NCBI GenBank assembly: GCA_963825305.1
Contig: CAWGTA010000008.1
Span: 930,001 to 994,000 of the forward strand
Direction of reading: 5' to 3'
Length of the DNA: 64,000 bases
From: PSRJ01 sp963825305
GTDB taxonomy: Bacteria > Acidobacteriota > Terriglobia > Bryobacterales > Bryobacteraceae
Of the stretch, positions 46,539-54,722 are shown one piece after another. The notes beneath the pieces were generated by a model, which had not been told where the DNA came from, made no database searches, and saw only the letters and a list, made by a program, of their open reading frames with translations. Position 1 is the stretch's first letter. The number at the start of each line of letters is the position of its first letter. Both the position numbers and the translations under genes were made by a program.

Positions 46539-46902
46539 AGTGACGATCGAACAGACGTTTGCCGCCGGACATGCCTTGCGCAACTATCACGGCAAGTGCG
46601 AGAACGTGCACGGACACAACTATCGCTGCCAGCTCACGCTCGCGGGAGAGCAACTCGACCAGACCGGCCTGTTGATGGACTTCGTGGAGTTAAAGAGGGT
46701 GCTGCTGTCGGTGATCGATCGCCTGGACCACACATGGCTCAACGAGTTTCCGCCCTTTGACGTGCTCAACCCTTCGGCGGAAAACATTGCCAAGTACATT
46801 TACGACGAAGTTCGCCAGGGAATCCGCGCCGCGGCCGATGTCCGCATCGAATCCGTGAAGCTTTGGGAAACGGATACGTCGAGCGCGACATACCGGCCGT
46901 AA
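46531..46902 (+). CDS. queD: 6-carboxy-5,6,7,8-tetrahydropterin synthase QueD
   Basis: 123 residues from ATG 46531. QueD/PTPS fold for queuosine and 7-deazaguanine synthesis. Zinc histidines are in FAAGHALRNY and ENVHGHNY, the catalytic Cys in HGKCENVHG, GLLMDFVELK holds the LMDF motif, and LDHTWLNE and SAENIAKYIYDEV complete the site. Length is normal. No other que genes are in the window. Confidence 0.93.
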   Translation: MFEVTIEQTFAAGHALRNYHGKCENVHGHNYRCQLTLAGEQLDQTGLLMDFVELKRVLLSVIDRLDHTWLNEFPPFDVLNPSAENIAKYIYDEVRQGIRAAADVRIESVKLWETDTSSATYRP

Positions 46903-46912
46903 CAACTGATAA

Positions 46913-46983
46913 CCGCTCCCTTTGGTCACGGCTCGGTAAGCACGCGTAACGACCCGTTACCGAGCCGTGACCAAAGGGAGCGG
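46913..46983. repeat. long inverted repeat, palindromic family C, copy 2
   Basis: A perfect 27-bp inverted repeat (46913-46939 and 46957-46983) with a 17-base loop. Its outer 22 bp match the arm of copy 1 at 21419-21484 exactly. It fills the gap between convergent queD and ferredoxin genes and ends four bases from the ferredoxin stop, so it may work as a two-way terminator. Confidence 0.8.
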
Positions 46984-46987
46984 CGTT

Positions 46988-47248
46988 TTACCGGTTGTAG
47001 TAGGCGGCGTTTTTGGCGGTGTACTCCGCCCACTTCTCAGGCAGATCGTCCAGTGCGAAGATTGCCGAAACCGGGCATACCGGTACGCATGCGCCGCAGT
47101 CGATGCATTCCACCGGGTCGATATACAGCATGTTCTGCTCCGCGTAGTTCGGCTCATCCTTTTTGGGATGAATGCAATCGACCGGGCAGGCGTCGACGCA
47201 GGAGGTATCTTTCGTGCCAATGCAAGGTTCTGCTATTACGTAAGCCAT
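46988..47248 (-). CDS. bacterial 2x[4Fe-4S]-type ferredoxin
   Basis: 86 residues. Cysteines in IGTKDTSCVDACPVDCIHP and VECIDCGACVPVCPVSAIF build two clusters; the first motif (CxxACPVDC plus the early Cys in AEPCIG) fits the seven-iron or eight-iron ferredoxin group. The C-terminal tail (EKWAEYTAKNAAYY) is typical of the FdxA-like group. Soluble electron carrier; partner not evident. Divergent from galU. Confidence 0.93.
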   Translation of the reverse strand: MAYVIAEPCIGTKDTSCVDACPVDCIHPKKDEPNYAEQNMLYIDPVECIDCGACVPVCPVSAIFALDDLPEKWAEYTAKNAAYYNR

Positions 47249-47347
47249 TACAGTTATTGTCCCGAGTACCCAGAAATAGCACAGCGGGACAGGGAATTAC
47301 AATCGACAGCTTGCCAACGTCGCCCTAGTGACTCCAAACTGTAGGAG

Positions 47348-48233
47348 ATGCAGGCTAAAGTGCGAAAAGCCGTTTTCCCCGCCGCGGGATTGGGCACCCG
47401 TTTCCTCCCAGCGACCAAAGCTCAGCCCAAAGAGATGCTGCCGGTGGTGGATAAGCCCATCATTCAGTATGGGGTGGAGGAGGCGATCCATTCGGGGATC
47501 CAGAACATTATCATCGTGACCGGGCGCGGCAAGAGCGCCATCGAGGATCATTTCGATGTCAGCTTCGAATTGGAGAATCTGCTGGAGACACGCGGCAAAA
47601 AGGATCTGCTGGCCACCGTCCGGAACATCTCGGACATGATCAACGTCTCGTACGTGCGGCAGAAGGAGGCGCTGGGGCTGGGACACGCCGTGCTGCGGGC
47701 TATGGAACTGGTGGGGCACGAGCCGTTTGCCGTGGTTTTGGCCGACGACCTGATCGACGCCGAGACGCCCTGCCTTACGCCAACTGCTGGACGTCTACAG
47801 CTTCTTCGGCTCGCCCGTGCTGGCGGTGATGGAGGTTCCGCGGGAGAGCATCGCGGCCTATGGCTGCATCGATGCCGAACCGATCACCCATAACGGGAGC
47901 AACGATCGCGTATTCCGAATACGCGACCTGGTGGAAAAACCCAAGCCCTCGGAGGCTCCTTCCAACCTCGCAATCATCGGGCGCTATGTGGTCACGCCCG
48001 AGATCTTCGATTCGCTGCAGGCCATCGATCCGGGGTCCGGCGGCGAAATCCAATTGACCGACGGACTCAAACACCTACTTCGTTCGCGGCCCATCTATGC
48101 TTATCGCTTCGAGGGCACGCGCTACGACGCCGGCGACAAGCTCGGATTCTTGAAGGCCACGGTGGAATACGCGCTCAAGCGTCCCGACCTGGGCGGTCCC
48201 TTTCGCGAGTACCTCAAGGGTCTGAAGCTGTAG
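47348..48233 (+). CDS. galU: UTP-glucose-1-phosphate uridylyltransferase, one frameshift
   Basis: Makes UDP-glucose for cell-envelope sugars. The start MQAKVRKAVFPAAGLGTRFLP holds the nucleotide-binding signature; KEMLPVVDKPIIQYGVEEA, ALGLGHAVLRA and VVLADDLID follow. Near 47775 one base is lost or gained. The second frame resumes at LLDVYSFFGSPVLAVMEV and continues through GCIDAEP, LVEKPKPSEAPSNLAIIGRYV and FEGTRYDAGDKLGFLKA. Restored length is about 294 residues, normal for GalU. Confidence 0.93.
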
Positions 48234-48318
48234 CGGGCGACCGACGGGGTCACCGTCACGCAGAACGCCATCCATACCGTTATCCGGCGATCGCTCAAGT
48301 GGAGTGGCTGACCAAAGC

Positions 48319-48756
48319 CTAGTGATTCAAGATCGTTGCGCGGCCTGGTTCAACGCCCACCACACAGCCGGCACGAATGAGAGCGGCAATATTCTCTGAG
48401 CGAGCCTTCGCACTACGTTCTCTCTCCTCGCTGTTGATGCCAAAGGGCAGGGTCAGTTTCCCCCAAGAAGTCCTCGATTCGCTGGCCCCTGAACGGCGAG
48501 CCGGATTCTGCCTGATGATCTCGTCCACCGCGGACATCAATGCGCTCAATTGCTGTGCCAGCACCTGCGACGATGGCGGTTCGGGCAAAGGCTCCGGCAT
48601 TTGAAGCTTGGCGTGCGGATGGATATCAGCGTAGGAGGCAAGAGAGGAGCGTAGCGCCTCGGCGTCGGAGCGCCAGGCCTCCACCACTGGTCCGCCGCCG
48701 GCAGGCAAGCCGGGCAGGCGGCGCTCCAGATCGACCACGGATTCTTTCCACGCCAC
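48319..48756 (-). CDS. hypothetical exported protein
   Basis: 145 residues from GTG 48756; the frame stays open upstream and reads ACILFLLIGALANLTAQDSTVAW, a likely signal peptide. The real start is thus probably near 48830 but no standard start codon in frame is seen there; an indel may hide it. The mature part is Pro/Ala-rich and helical (LAQQLSALMSAVDEIIRQNPA) and lacks known motifs. It follows the cytochrome c peroxidase on the same strand with 60-odd bases between. Confidence 0.5.
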   Translation of the reverse strand: MAWKESVVDLERRLPGLPAGGGPVVEAWRSDAEALRSSLASYADIHPHAKLQMPEPLPEPPSSQVLAQQLSALMSAVDEIIRQNPARRSGASESRTSWGKLTLPFGINSEERERSAKARSENIAALIRAGCVVGVEPGRATILNH

Positions 48757-48892
48757 GGTCGAGTCCTGAGCGGTCAGGTTGGCGAGGGCGCCGATCAGAA
48801 GAAATAGGATGCACGCGAGTCTGTCTGGTGATGGGGTTCCAACCGCAGATAGAGATTCGAGGCCCGCAGCGATGAGCAGGCCAAAGCTTCCC

Positions 48893-49980
48893 TCAGTTCC
48901 ACGGGTCGCTCCAGCGCGGATCGTGCAGCAGCGCTTCGTCGGTGAGCGATTTGAGGAACTCGATCAGATCGCGCTTCTCGCTGTCTGTCAGACGGGAACG
49001 GGCGCAGGATACGCGATTTGTTGGGGTGATCCATCTTGCCGCCGGCCGCGTAGTGATCGATCACCTCTTCGAGCGTGGCCAGGCTGCCATCGTGCATGTA
49101 AGGCGCGGTCACCGCGATATTCCGCAGCGTGGGCGCTCGAAACTTTCCGACATCCTCGGCGCGTTGCGTGTGTTCATAGACGCCGCGATTCGGCGGCAAG
49201 TACGGACGATCACGCCGGTATTGAAGAAACCGCCCCGGGGATCACCTTCGGCATCCCGGCCGCGGCTTCCTTCGAATCGGATCGCAGCTGAAGTTCCAGC
49301 CTCCGTGGCATTGGAAACATCCTCCTCGCTCGCTGGAGGAGAACAGCAGCTCGCCGCGTTTGGCGGAATCCGAGATGGCCGACGGTTCGCCGCCCCACCG
49401 GTATCGATCGTAAGGCGACCTCATGGAGATGATCGTGCGTTCGAACGCCGCAATTGACTTTTGTGACATTCGGCAGCGTGAAGACGTCGCCTCCGTCCGG
49501 GAAGGCCTCGCGGAACAGGCGCTGATACAGGGGATCGCGCCGCAACGTGTTCAGGAACTCCTGCTCGTGTCCTTTCAATCCAAGTTCGATGGGCTCCTCG
49601 CCCAGCATGGGCGTCAGTGCCTGCTCCTCCAGCGAATCGAGTGCGGGATTCGCCCACGTCAACGATGGCGCATATGCCACATTGACCAGACTCATGCTGC
49701 TGCGCGGATGGAGCTGTCCGGTTGTGCCCTCCGCGTGGGCCCGCCCGTCGGTGAAGGCCAATTCCTGGCGGTGGCAAGTGCCGCATGATTCTTTGCCGTT
49801 CACCGACATCCGTTTGTCGTAGAACAGATGGCGGCCAAGTTCCACTTTGGCGGCGCTCATCGGATTGTCGGGCGGAACGGCGGGACGTGGGAAATCCTGT
49901 CGGCAAGATTCCAGTCGAAATCCGCAGCCGACAGAGACCGGCGGCGATGGCGCACGCCAATGCGAATCTGCTTAAGCAAC
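48893..49980 (-). CDS. di-heme cytochrome c peroxidase (MauG/CcpA type), several frameshifts
   Basis: Periplasmic di-heme peroxidase that reduces H2O2 or modifies a protein partner. Ordered pieces in different frames: DNPMSAAKVELGRHLFYDKRMS, ESCGTCHRQELAFTDG (heme 1), LVNVAYAPSLTWANP, IAAFERTIISMRSPYDRYRWGG, CFQCHGGWNFSC (heme 2), KFRAPTLRNIAVTAPYMHDGSLATLEEVIDHYAAGG and DSEKRDLIEFLKSLTDEALLHDP with the stop at 48893. Frame changes lie near 49930, 49440-49470, 49210-49290 and 49005. The start is uncertain: a TTG at about 49980 overlaps the regulator stop, and FALACAIAAGLC in one frame looks like a signal peptide. Confidence 0.85.
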
Positions 49981-51093
49981 AAGCGTCCCCGTCTGCGAAG
50001 TATCATAGCCGGCCAGCACTTCCAGCTTGCGCCGCAACGTGGCCCGCTGCAGCACATCCAGGAAGGCCTTGACCGCCGGAAGATCGGCGGTCCGCTTGCG
50101 CATCACCAGATCGTAGCGCTCGCTGTGGAGCGGAATGAAATCCAGCCCGAAAGTCTGTGCGGCGGAACGGGTTGCCAGGCACGCGTCGGCATCCCGGGAA
50201 ACCACGCAGTAGGCGGCCGCCAGGTGGCCGTAGGCGATCCGATCGTATCCTTGGACCGTATGCGCGTCCATCCCGGCTTTTTCCAGAAGTTTGTCCAACA
50301 GGCCACGGCTTCCCGAGCCGGGCTCGCGATTCACAAACCGGACGTTCTTGCGTGCCAGGTCCTCAATCTTACGCACACCCTTCGGATTTCCCGGTGCGAT
50401 GACCAGCCCTTCTTCCCACCGCGCGAACGTGACGACACTGAAATCCTCGTCCGGAAATTGCTTGCGGATAAAAGGCAGATTGAATTCTCCGGTCTTCGGA
50501 TCTTCCAGATGCGAACCGGCGATATGCACCTTCCCTTCGCTGAGCCAAGTGAGCGCGAGCTTACTGGAAGCCGCAGCGGAGACCACCTCCACGCCGCTGA
50601 TCTTTTCCACCATTCGCGACAGAAGGCCGGTGGCCGGATCGCAGCCCGCCAGCACCAGCCGTTTCTGCGCCGCTTCTTCCTTCGCAAACACGACCAGGTC
50701 CGCGCGGCCATTCGCCCGCCCGGTCCTCTTGATGATGCCATCCGCTTCCGGCATGTAGTAAGGCGAGGCGCTGACCGGAACACTGACCCAGCGCGATCCG
50801 ATCTGGCAGATGCGAACGGGCTGCCCCTTCGCCGGCCGGCTCGCGCTGAGCACCTCAGCGGCGAGTGATTCGGGCGACTTCAGAGCCCCTTCCTGGAGAG
50901 AGAACAGCTCGTCGACCGTCACCTCCAGCTCGCGCGCAAGATTCAATGCGACTTCGGTATTGGGAACATAAGTCCCGGCTTCGATCGCGTAAATCGTCTG
51001 GCGGCTCACGTGCACACGACGCGCCAGGTCGGAGGCGCCCACGCCTCGGCTCTTTCGAATCTGTGCCAGCCGGTTCTGGACGCGGGTCTTCAC
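49972..51093 (-). CDS. XRE-type regulator fused to a substrate-binding domain
   Basis: 373 residues. The N-terminal helix-turn-helix (RLAQIRKSRGVGASDLARRVHVSRQTIYAIEAG) is Cro/C1-like. The rest is a periplasmic-binding-protein-like domain (LVLAGCDPATGLLSRM, GVEVVSAAASSKLALTWLSEG, VIAPGNPKGVRKIEDLARKNVRFVNREPGSGSRGLLD), matching the PBP_like group tied to molybdate or cofactor sensing. It would bind DNA according to a small ligand. It lies six bases after a molybdopterin-fold gene, which supports a molybdenum link by context only. Confidence 0.85.
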   Translation of the reverse strand: MKTRVQNRLAQIRKSRGVGASDLARRVHVSRQTIYAIEAGTYVPNTEVALNLARELEVTVDELFSLQEGALKSPESLAAEVLSASRPAKGQPVRICQIGSRWVSVPVSASPYYMPEADGIIKRTGRANGRADLVVFAKEEAAQKRLVLAGCDPATGLLSRMVEKISGVEVVSAAASSKLALTWLSEGKVHIAGSHLEDPKTGEFNLPFIRKQFPDEDFSVVTFARWEEGLVIAPGNPKGVRKIEDLARKNVRFVNREPGSGSRGLLDKLLEKAGMDAHTVQGYDRIAYGHLAAAYCVVSRDADACLATRSAAQTFGLDFIPLHSERYDLVMRKRTADLPAVKAFLDVLQRATLRRKLEVLAGYDTSQTGTLVA

Positions 51094-51099
51094 AGCGGC

Positions 51100-51588
51100 T
51101 TACTTCCTCACCTGAACCACTTCGAGCTTCGTTAGCATTCGGACCGAGCGTGCCCCGGGCTTGTCCTTCGGTACAACCAGGCGGAACCGGCCCTGGGCGC
51201 CGAACAGTGGTTTGCCGTTAGCGGTATCCGCGAGCAGAATCTCATTGTCGATGAAAGCCGGATCCAGTTCGCCGAGCGAGAATACAACCTGATAACCGTC
51301 CTGGGCCTCGGCGAGCACGTAGCTGGCCAGCGCTTTGCCGCGGAGTTCGCTGCCCTGCGGCACGCCGGCCGCCTTCAGCACTTCATGCAGCCACACGCCG
51401 TCGTAAACCGTCTCCATACCGTTATTAGTTGTACGGACTGAGGCGCGAGGCATTTTGGCCAGATCGTCGGCAGACAGCGTGAGCGCCTGTTTGACCGCCC
51501 CTGTCACCTGGATGGACGGCTGCACGTCCTGCGCCGGCAAAAGTCCGGCTGCCAGGATTCCTAAAATCAACCAGTGTCGTGTAAACAT
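51100..51588 (-). CDS. exported molybdopterin-binding-fold (sulfite-oxidase type) protein
   Basis: 162 residues with a signal peptide (HWLILGILAAGLLPAQ). The mature part is the small SUOX-type domain alone: LTLSADDLAKMPRASVRTT, VYDGVWLHEVLKAAGVPQ, GYQVVFSLGELDP and GRFRLVVPKDKPGARSVRML. The cysteine that holds molybdenum in sulfite oxidases is absent, as in many stand-alone members, so an enzyme role is doubtful; it may bind the cofactor or a ligand. It probably forms a transcript with the regulator downstream. Confidence 0.82.
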   Translation of the reverse strand: MFTRHWLILGILAAGLLPAQDVQPSIQVTGAVKQALTLSADDLAKMPRASVRTTNNGMETVYDGVWLHEVLKAAGVPQGSELRGKALASYVLAEAQDGYQVVFSLGELDPAFIDNEILLADTANGKPLFGAQGRFRLVVPKDKPGARSVRMLTKLEVVQVRK

Positions 51589-51618
51589 GACTACCTCCGA
51601 TTGTAACGTCAGCCAGCC

Positions 51619-51650
51619 TCCGCTTCCTTACGGTCGCGGCTCGGTAACGG
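51619..51650. repeat. degenerate single arm of palindromic family C
   Basis: The sequence CCGCTTCCTTACGGTCGCGG followed by CTCGGTAACGG differs by only a few bases from the family C arm. No facing arm follows, so it is a solitary or decayed half element. Confidence 0.5.
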
Positions 51651-51837
51651 TTTGCTACTGACTGATCCTATCCGTGTCGAAAAGAATGCCCCGTAGGGCA
51701 TCCGCGTTTGCAGGCAGTTCCTTGCTGCCGGCGAGTCAGGACATCCAGCCGGCAAGAAGCAGCACAGGAGCGCACTGCAGGAGGTATCGGAAGCGGCCTC
51801 CAGAACGGCGGTTTGTCATACCTTGTCTACTGTATAA

Positions 51838-51865
51838 GACACAATGTAATCTAAACAGGACACAA
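51838..51865 (-). promoter_or_regulatory. direct repeat pair GACACAA, possible operator
   Basis: GACACAA occurs at 51838-51844 and 51859-51865, 21 bases apart, which is two turns of the helix and puts both on one DNA face. It lies about 250 bases upstream of the molybdopterin-fold gene in the only AT-rich part of the gap. A helix-turn-helix dimer pair could bind there; the neighbouring XRE regulator is the obvious candidate, without proof. Confidence 0.3.
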
Positions 51866-52000
51866 GACATGACTGCAGGCTGCCGGCCGTCGAGGCCTAC
51901 CCCGGCGCCCTGATCGCCACGCCACATCGCACGGGTCTCTAACGGTAGACGGCCCCGCCAACGATTCGACGGCCGCAGCGCCGGCCAGTTTGGCCTCTGT

Positions 52001-53375
52001 TTAGAAGGAACCGGCTCCCGTGTTTATGTGCTGAGCCACCTGTTCGACCGTCGCTGAATCCATCGACGCCGGGGCGACAATTGCGTTCGGGAAGAGCCCA
52101 CCCAAAACGACGAACAAAACGCCCGCGGTCAGAATCCAACGCTCCCGTGGCAAGGCATCCGCCATTACCGTGAAACCGGTCCGCCGTTTGCCCAGGAACA
52201 GTCGCGTGAAGAGGCGGAACATGCTGACGGCATTCATCGCAATCGCCACGGGCAGCAGCAGGCCGGTGAGCGGGTGCGAGGCCAGCGTTCCGTGAATGAG
52301 CAAGTCTTGAGAACAGAAGCTCAGCGTGCCCGGCAAGCCGACCAGGGCGAGGCCAAAAATGACAAAGAACACAGCTAGCCGCGGCGCGTGCTCCGCCAAG
52401 CCAAGATGGGTGCTGGCCGTCAGGTTTTCCCCAAAGCGCACCTCCAACAAGCGCAAGATCCCAAACAGGCCCATCGTCGATACTGTTACCACGAACCAGT
52501 GCACTAGCGCGCCGGTCATTCCTTCCGCGGTCCGGCTCTCCAGCCCCGCCAGAATGCACGCCGATTGGCTGAGCGAGAGAAAAGCGAGCAGGCGGCGCGG
52601 CGAGTTCTCCGTCAGCGCGCGAATGGCAACATAGAGCGCGGTGGCCAGGGCGAGATAGGAAAGCACGGGGAACAGATCGCGGGTGGCATGCGGAAACAAC
52701 GGCACAATCAATTTGGCCACCATCAGCGCCCCGAAGTGGCCGTTGAGCAGAAGGGCGGTAGGAATCGCGGGACCGCTATCGGCGGCATCCGCGACCCAGG
52801 CTTGCGCGGGGCAGATTCCTTTGCGGAAGATCACGGCCACAACCAGGAGCCCAAAAACCACCATTCCCCCGGGGCTCTGGCCCTGTCAGCCGGCCAATAG
52901 ACATCGCGTGGCCCTGCGCCGCAATCAGGCCGGTAGCTAGCGCGAGCGTGACGCTGGAAAGCAGAAGGCCCAGGCGTGGGCGCCAGCTGGCCGCACCGAA
53001 CAACTGTGTCGAGAGGAAGGGGACCGTGGTGAGAATCCAGGCGGCGAGAAGAACCAGCAGGTTCTCGGTCGCGTAGGCCAGCAGCGTGGATCCGAGGACA
53101 AAGAGCATTCCCGCGATGGTGCGCGAGTTGCAATCACGCCGCGGAAGCACGAGCATGGCCCCTACGGCGAGACACGAAAACAGCACCATTAATGCTTCAC
53201 CGAGCGACCTTCCGGCCGGCGCGGCATGCAACAGATCGGCACTCGCCAACACGGACACAGCCGCTGCCACGACGCCAATCCCGCGGGCCCGTCTTCGGGC
53301 TGCCGCTGCCAGAATTGCGGCCAACCAGGGGGCAGAAATCGCAACGACGCGGAGAGTCAATGCCGAATCGACCAT
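52001..53375 (-). CDS. NuoM/MrpD-like proton-conducting membrane subunit, one frameshift
   Basis: Restored about 457 residues, many transmembrane helices. N-terminal part: WLAAILAAAARRRARGIG, EALMVLFSCLAVGAMLVL, LLVLLAAWILTTVPFLSTQLFG. After a one-base shift near 52880, MVVFGLLVVAVIFRKG and AQAWVADAADSGPAIPTALLLNGHFG align with the conserved helix pair of antiporter-like subunits, followed by SPRRLLAFLSLSQSACILAGL. It is more diverged than DabB; the usual acidic residue in that loop is changed. It overlaps dabB by TGATG and so belongs to the same operon, as a second ion-translocating subunit. Confidence 0.75.
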
Positions 53376-54720
53376 CAGTCGCCTCCTCGCCTGGCGGGAC
53401 TATGCATGGAAAGCGCCACCTTCTCACGCCGGCCCACCGGCTGGTCCAGTCCTAAGCCATCGAGCTTGGCGAAGACGTGGGACAGCCGCATGAGCGGATG
53501 AATCACAAAACGATCGAGAATCGTATCGAGATGGCCGCGGTCGAGCGCCCACCGGTAAAGCCACAATTGAACCGGCTCCGGAAACAGGTCCTCCAAATGC
53601 TTGCCCGCCGGCGAGAGATCGCCTCCGATAGCCGAGTGCATCACGTGATAGTCGTGAAGCATCGACGGCGCTCGCAGGAACTGCAACGTTCGAACCGTGG
53701 CGTGTCCCAGGATGTGAGCGATGGCGATCCATTTCCAGCCAAGTCCAATTTCCACAAACACCACGCCCACCTGCGTCAGCGAAGCGTACGCGAGCGAGGT
53801 TTTCGCATCGGCGCTGGCCCGGCCGACGATGGTGCCGTGGATGGCGGTGATCACCCCAATGAGCGATCACCAAAGCGGATGCCAGTGAGGATTGGGCAAG
53901 CATGGGTTGCGCCCGCAAGCAGGAGATAGGCCCCGGCGTGAATCGAGATCGCGCCGTAAAAAATCGCGCTCGACGGCGTGGGGCCCTCCATCGCGCGCGG
54001 CAGCCATCCCGAGAAGGGAACCTGCGCCGCTTTTCCGGCGGCAGCAAGCAGCAGAAGCAGGCAGACGATCGCCGCCTGCGCTCCGGTTAACCTGGGAAGA
54101 CCGCCGGCAAACGAGGCCGTTCCGGCCCAGTGGTGCATGGCGAACACGCCCACCAGCAATCCGATGTCGCAGGCGCGATATACCGCGAAGACGCGCAGAC
54201 CGTTTTCGACGGGAGCCGTGCGCTGCTGGAAGAACGCGATCAGCAACACCGAAGTGATGCCCACGATCTCCCATCCGCCCACCAGCAGATCGAACGAACC
54301 GGCAGCGAATGCGAGCAAAGATCCGAACGCGAAAAGGTGCAGCAGCAGAAAGAACCGGAGAAAGCCGCGCTCGCGATGCAGGTACGTCGCCGAGAACTGT
54401 CCGATCAGTCCCGCCAGCACAGCGGTCATGCCGAGGAACGGCACGGACAGACGGTCTGCCATGAGCACCAGCGGGAAATGATAATTGTGCACGGCAAACC
54501 AGTTGCCGAACGTCACCATGACGGACGGAGCCCCGGTGGCGGCAAGGCCCCAGACGATCAGGGCAAGGGCGAAAATGGAGGCGGAAAACGTCAGGCCGGT
54601 GATCCGGGACAGCACGCGTTCGCTGGGAACCCAGCCCAGCAGCCACAGCAGCGCAAACAGACCGAAGACAACTCCGGGCGCCAGGACCACGAACACCAGC
54701 GTGGCTTGCGAAAAGTCCAC
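53375..54720 (-). CDS. dabB: DabB-like membrane subunit (NuoL family), one frameshift
   Basis: Restored about 448 residues from GTG 54720, two bases after the dabA stop. Proton-conducting transporter domain: FALIVWG-type helices, FFLLLHLFAFGSLLAFA, GWEIVGITSVLLIAFF and SGWLPRAMEGPTPSSAIFYG with IHAGAYLLL, the signature of NuoL/MrpA-type subunits. Past a one-base shift near 53865, ASADAKTSLAYASLTQVGVVFVEIGLG and HILGHATVRTLQFLRAPS complete the core. DabB couples an ion gradient to DabA in inorganic carbon uptake. The family resemblance is clear; the carbon role rests on the adjacent dabA. Confidence 0.85.
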
Positions 54721-54722
54721 TC

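Larger units (their letters stand above)
51589..52000. other. gene-free stretch with half repeat and possible operator
   Basis: About 410 bases without a credible gene, between the molybdopterin-fold gene and the NuoM-like gene, both on the minus strand. It includes a degenerate family C arm (51619-51650) and an AT-rich segment at 51820-51870 with two GACACAA repeats. The bases at 51880-51990 are GC-rich with no signal seen. Confidence 0.6.

Noticed and set aside
45414..46583. 389-residue minus-strand ORF opposite the helicase
   Set aside because: Antisense to the conserved helicase motifs; composition typical of a shadow.
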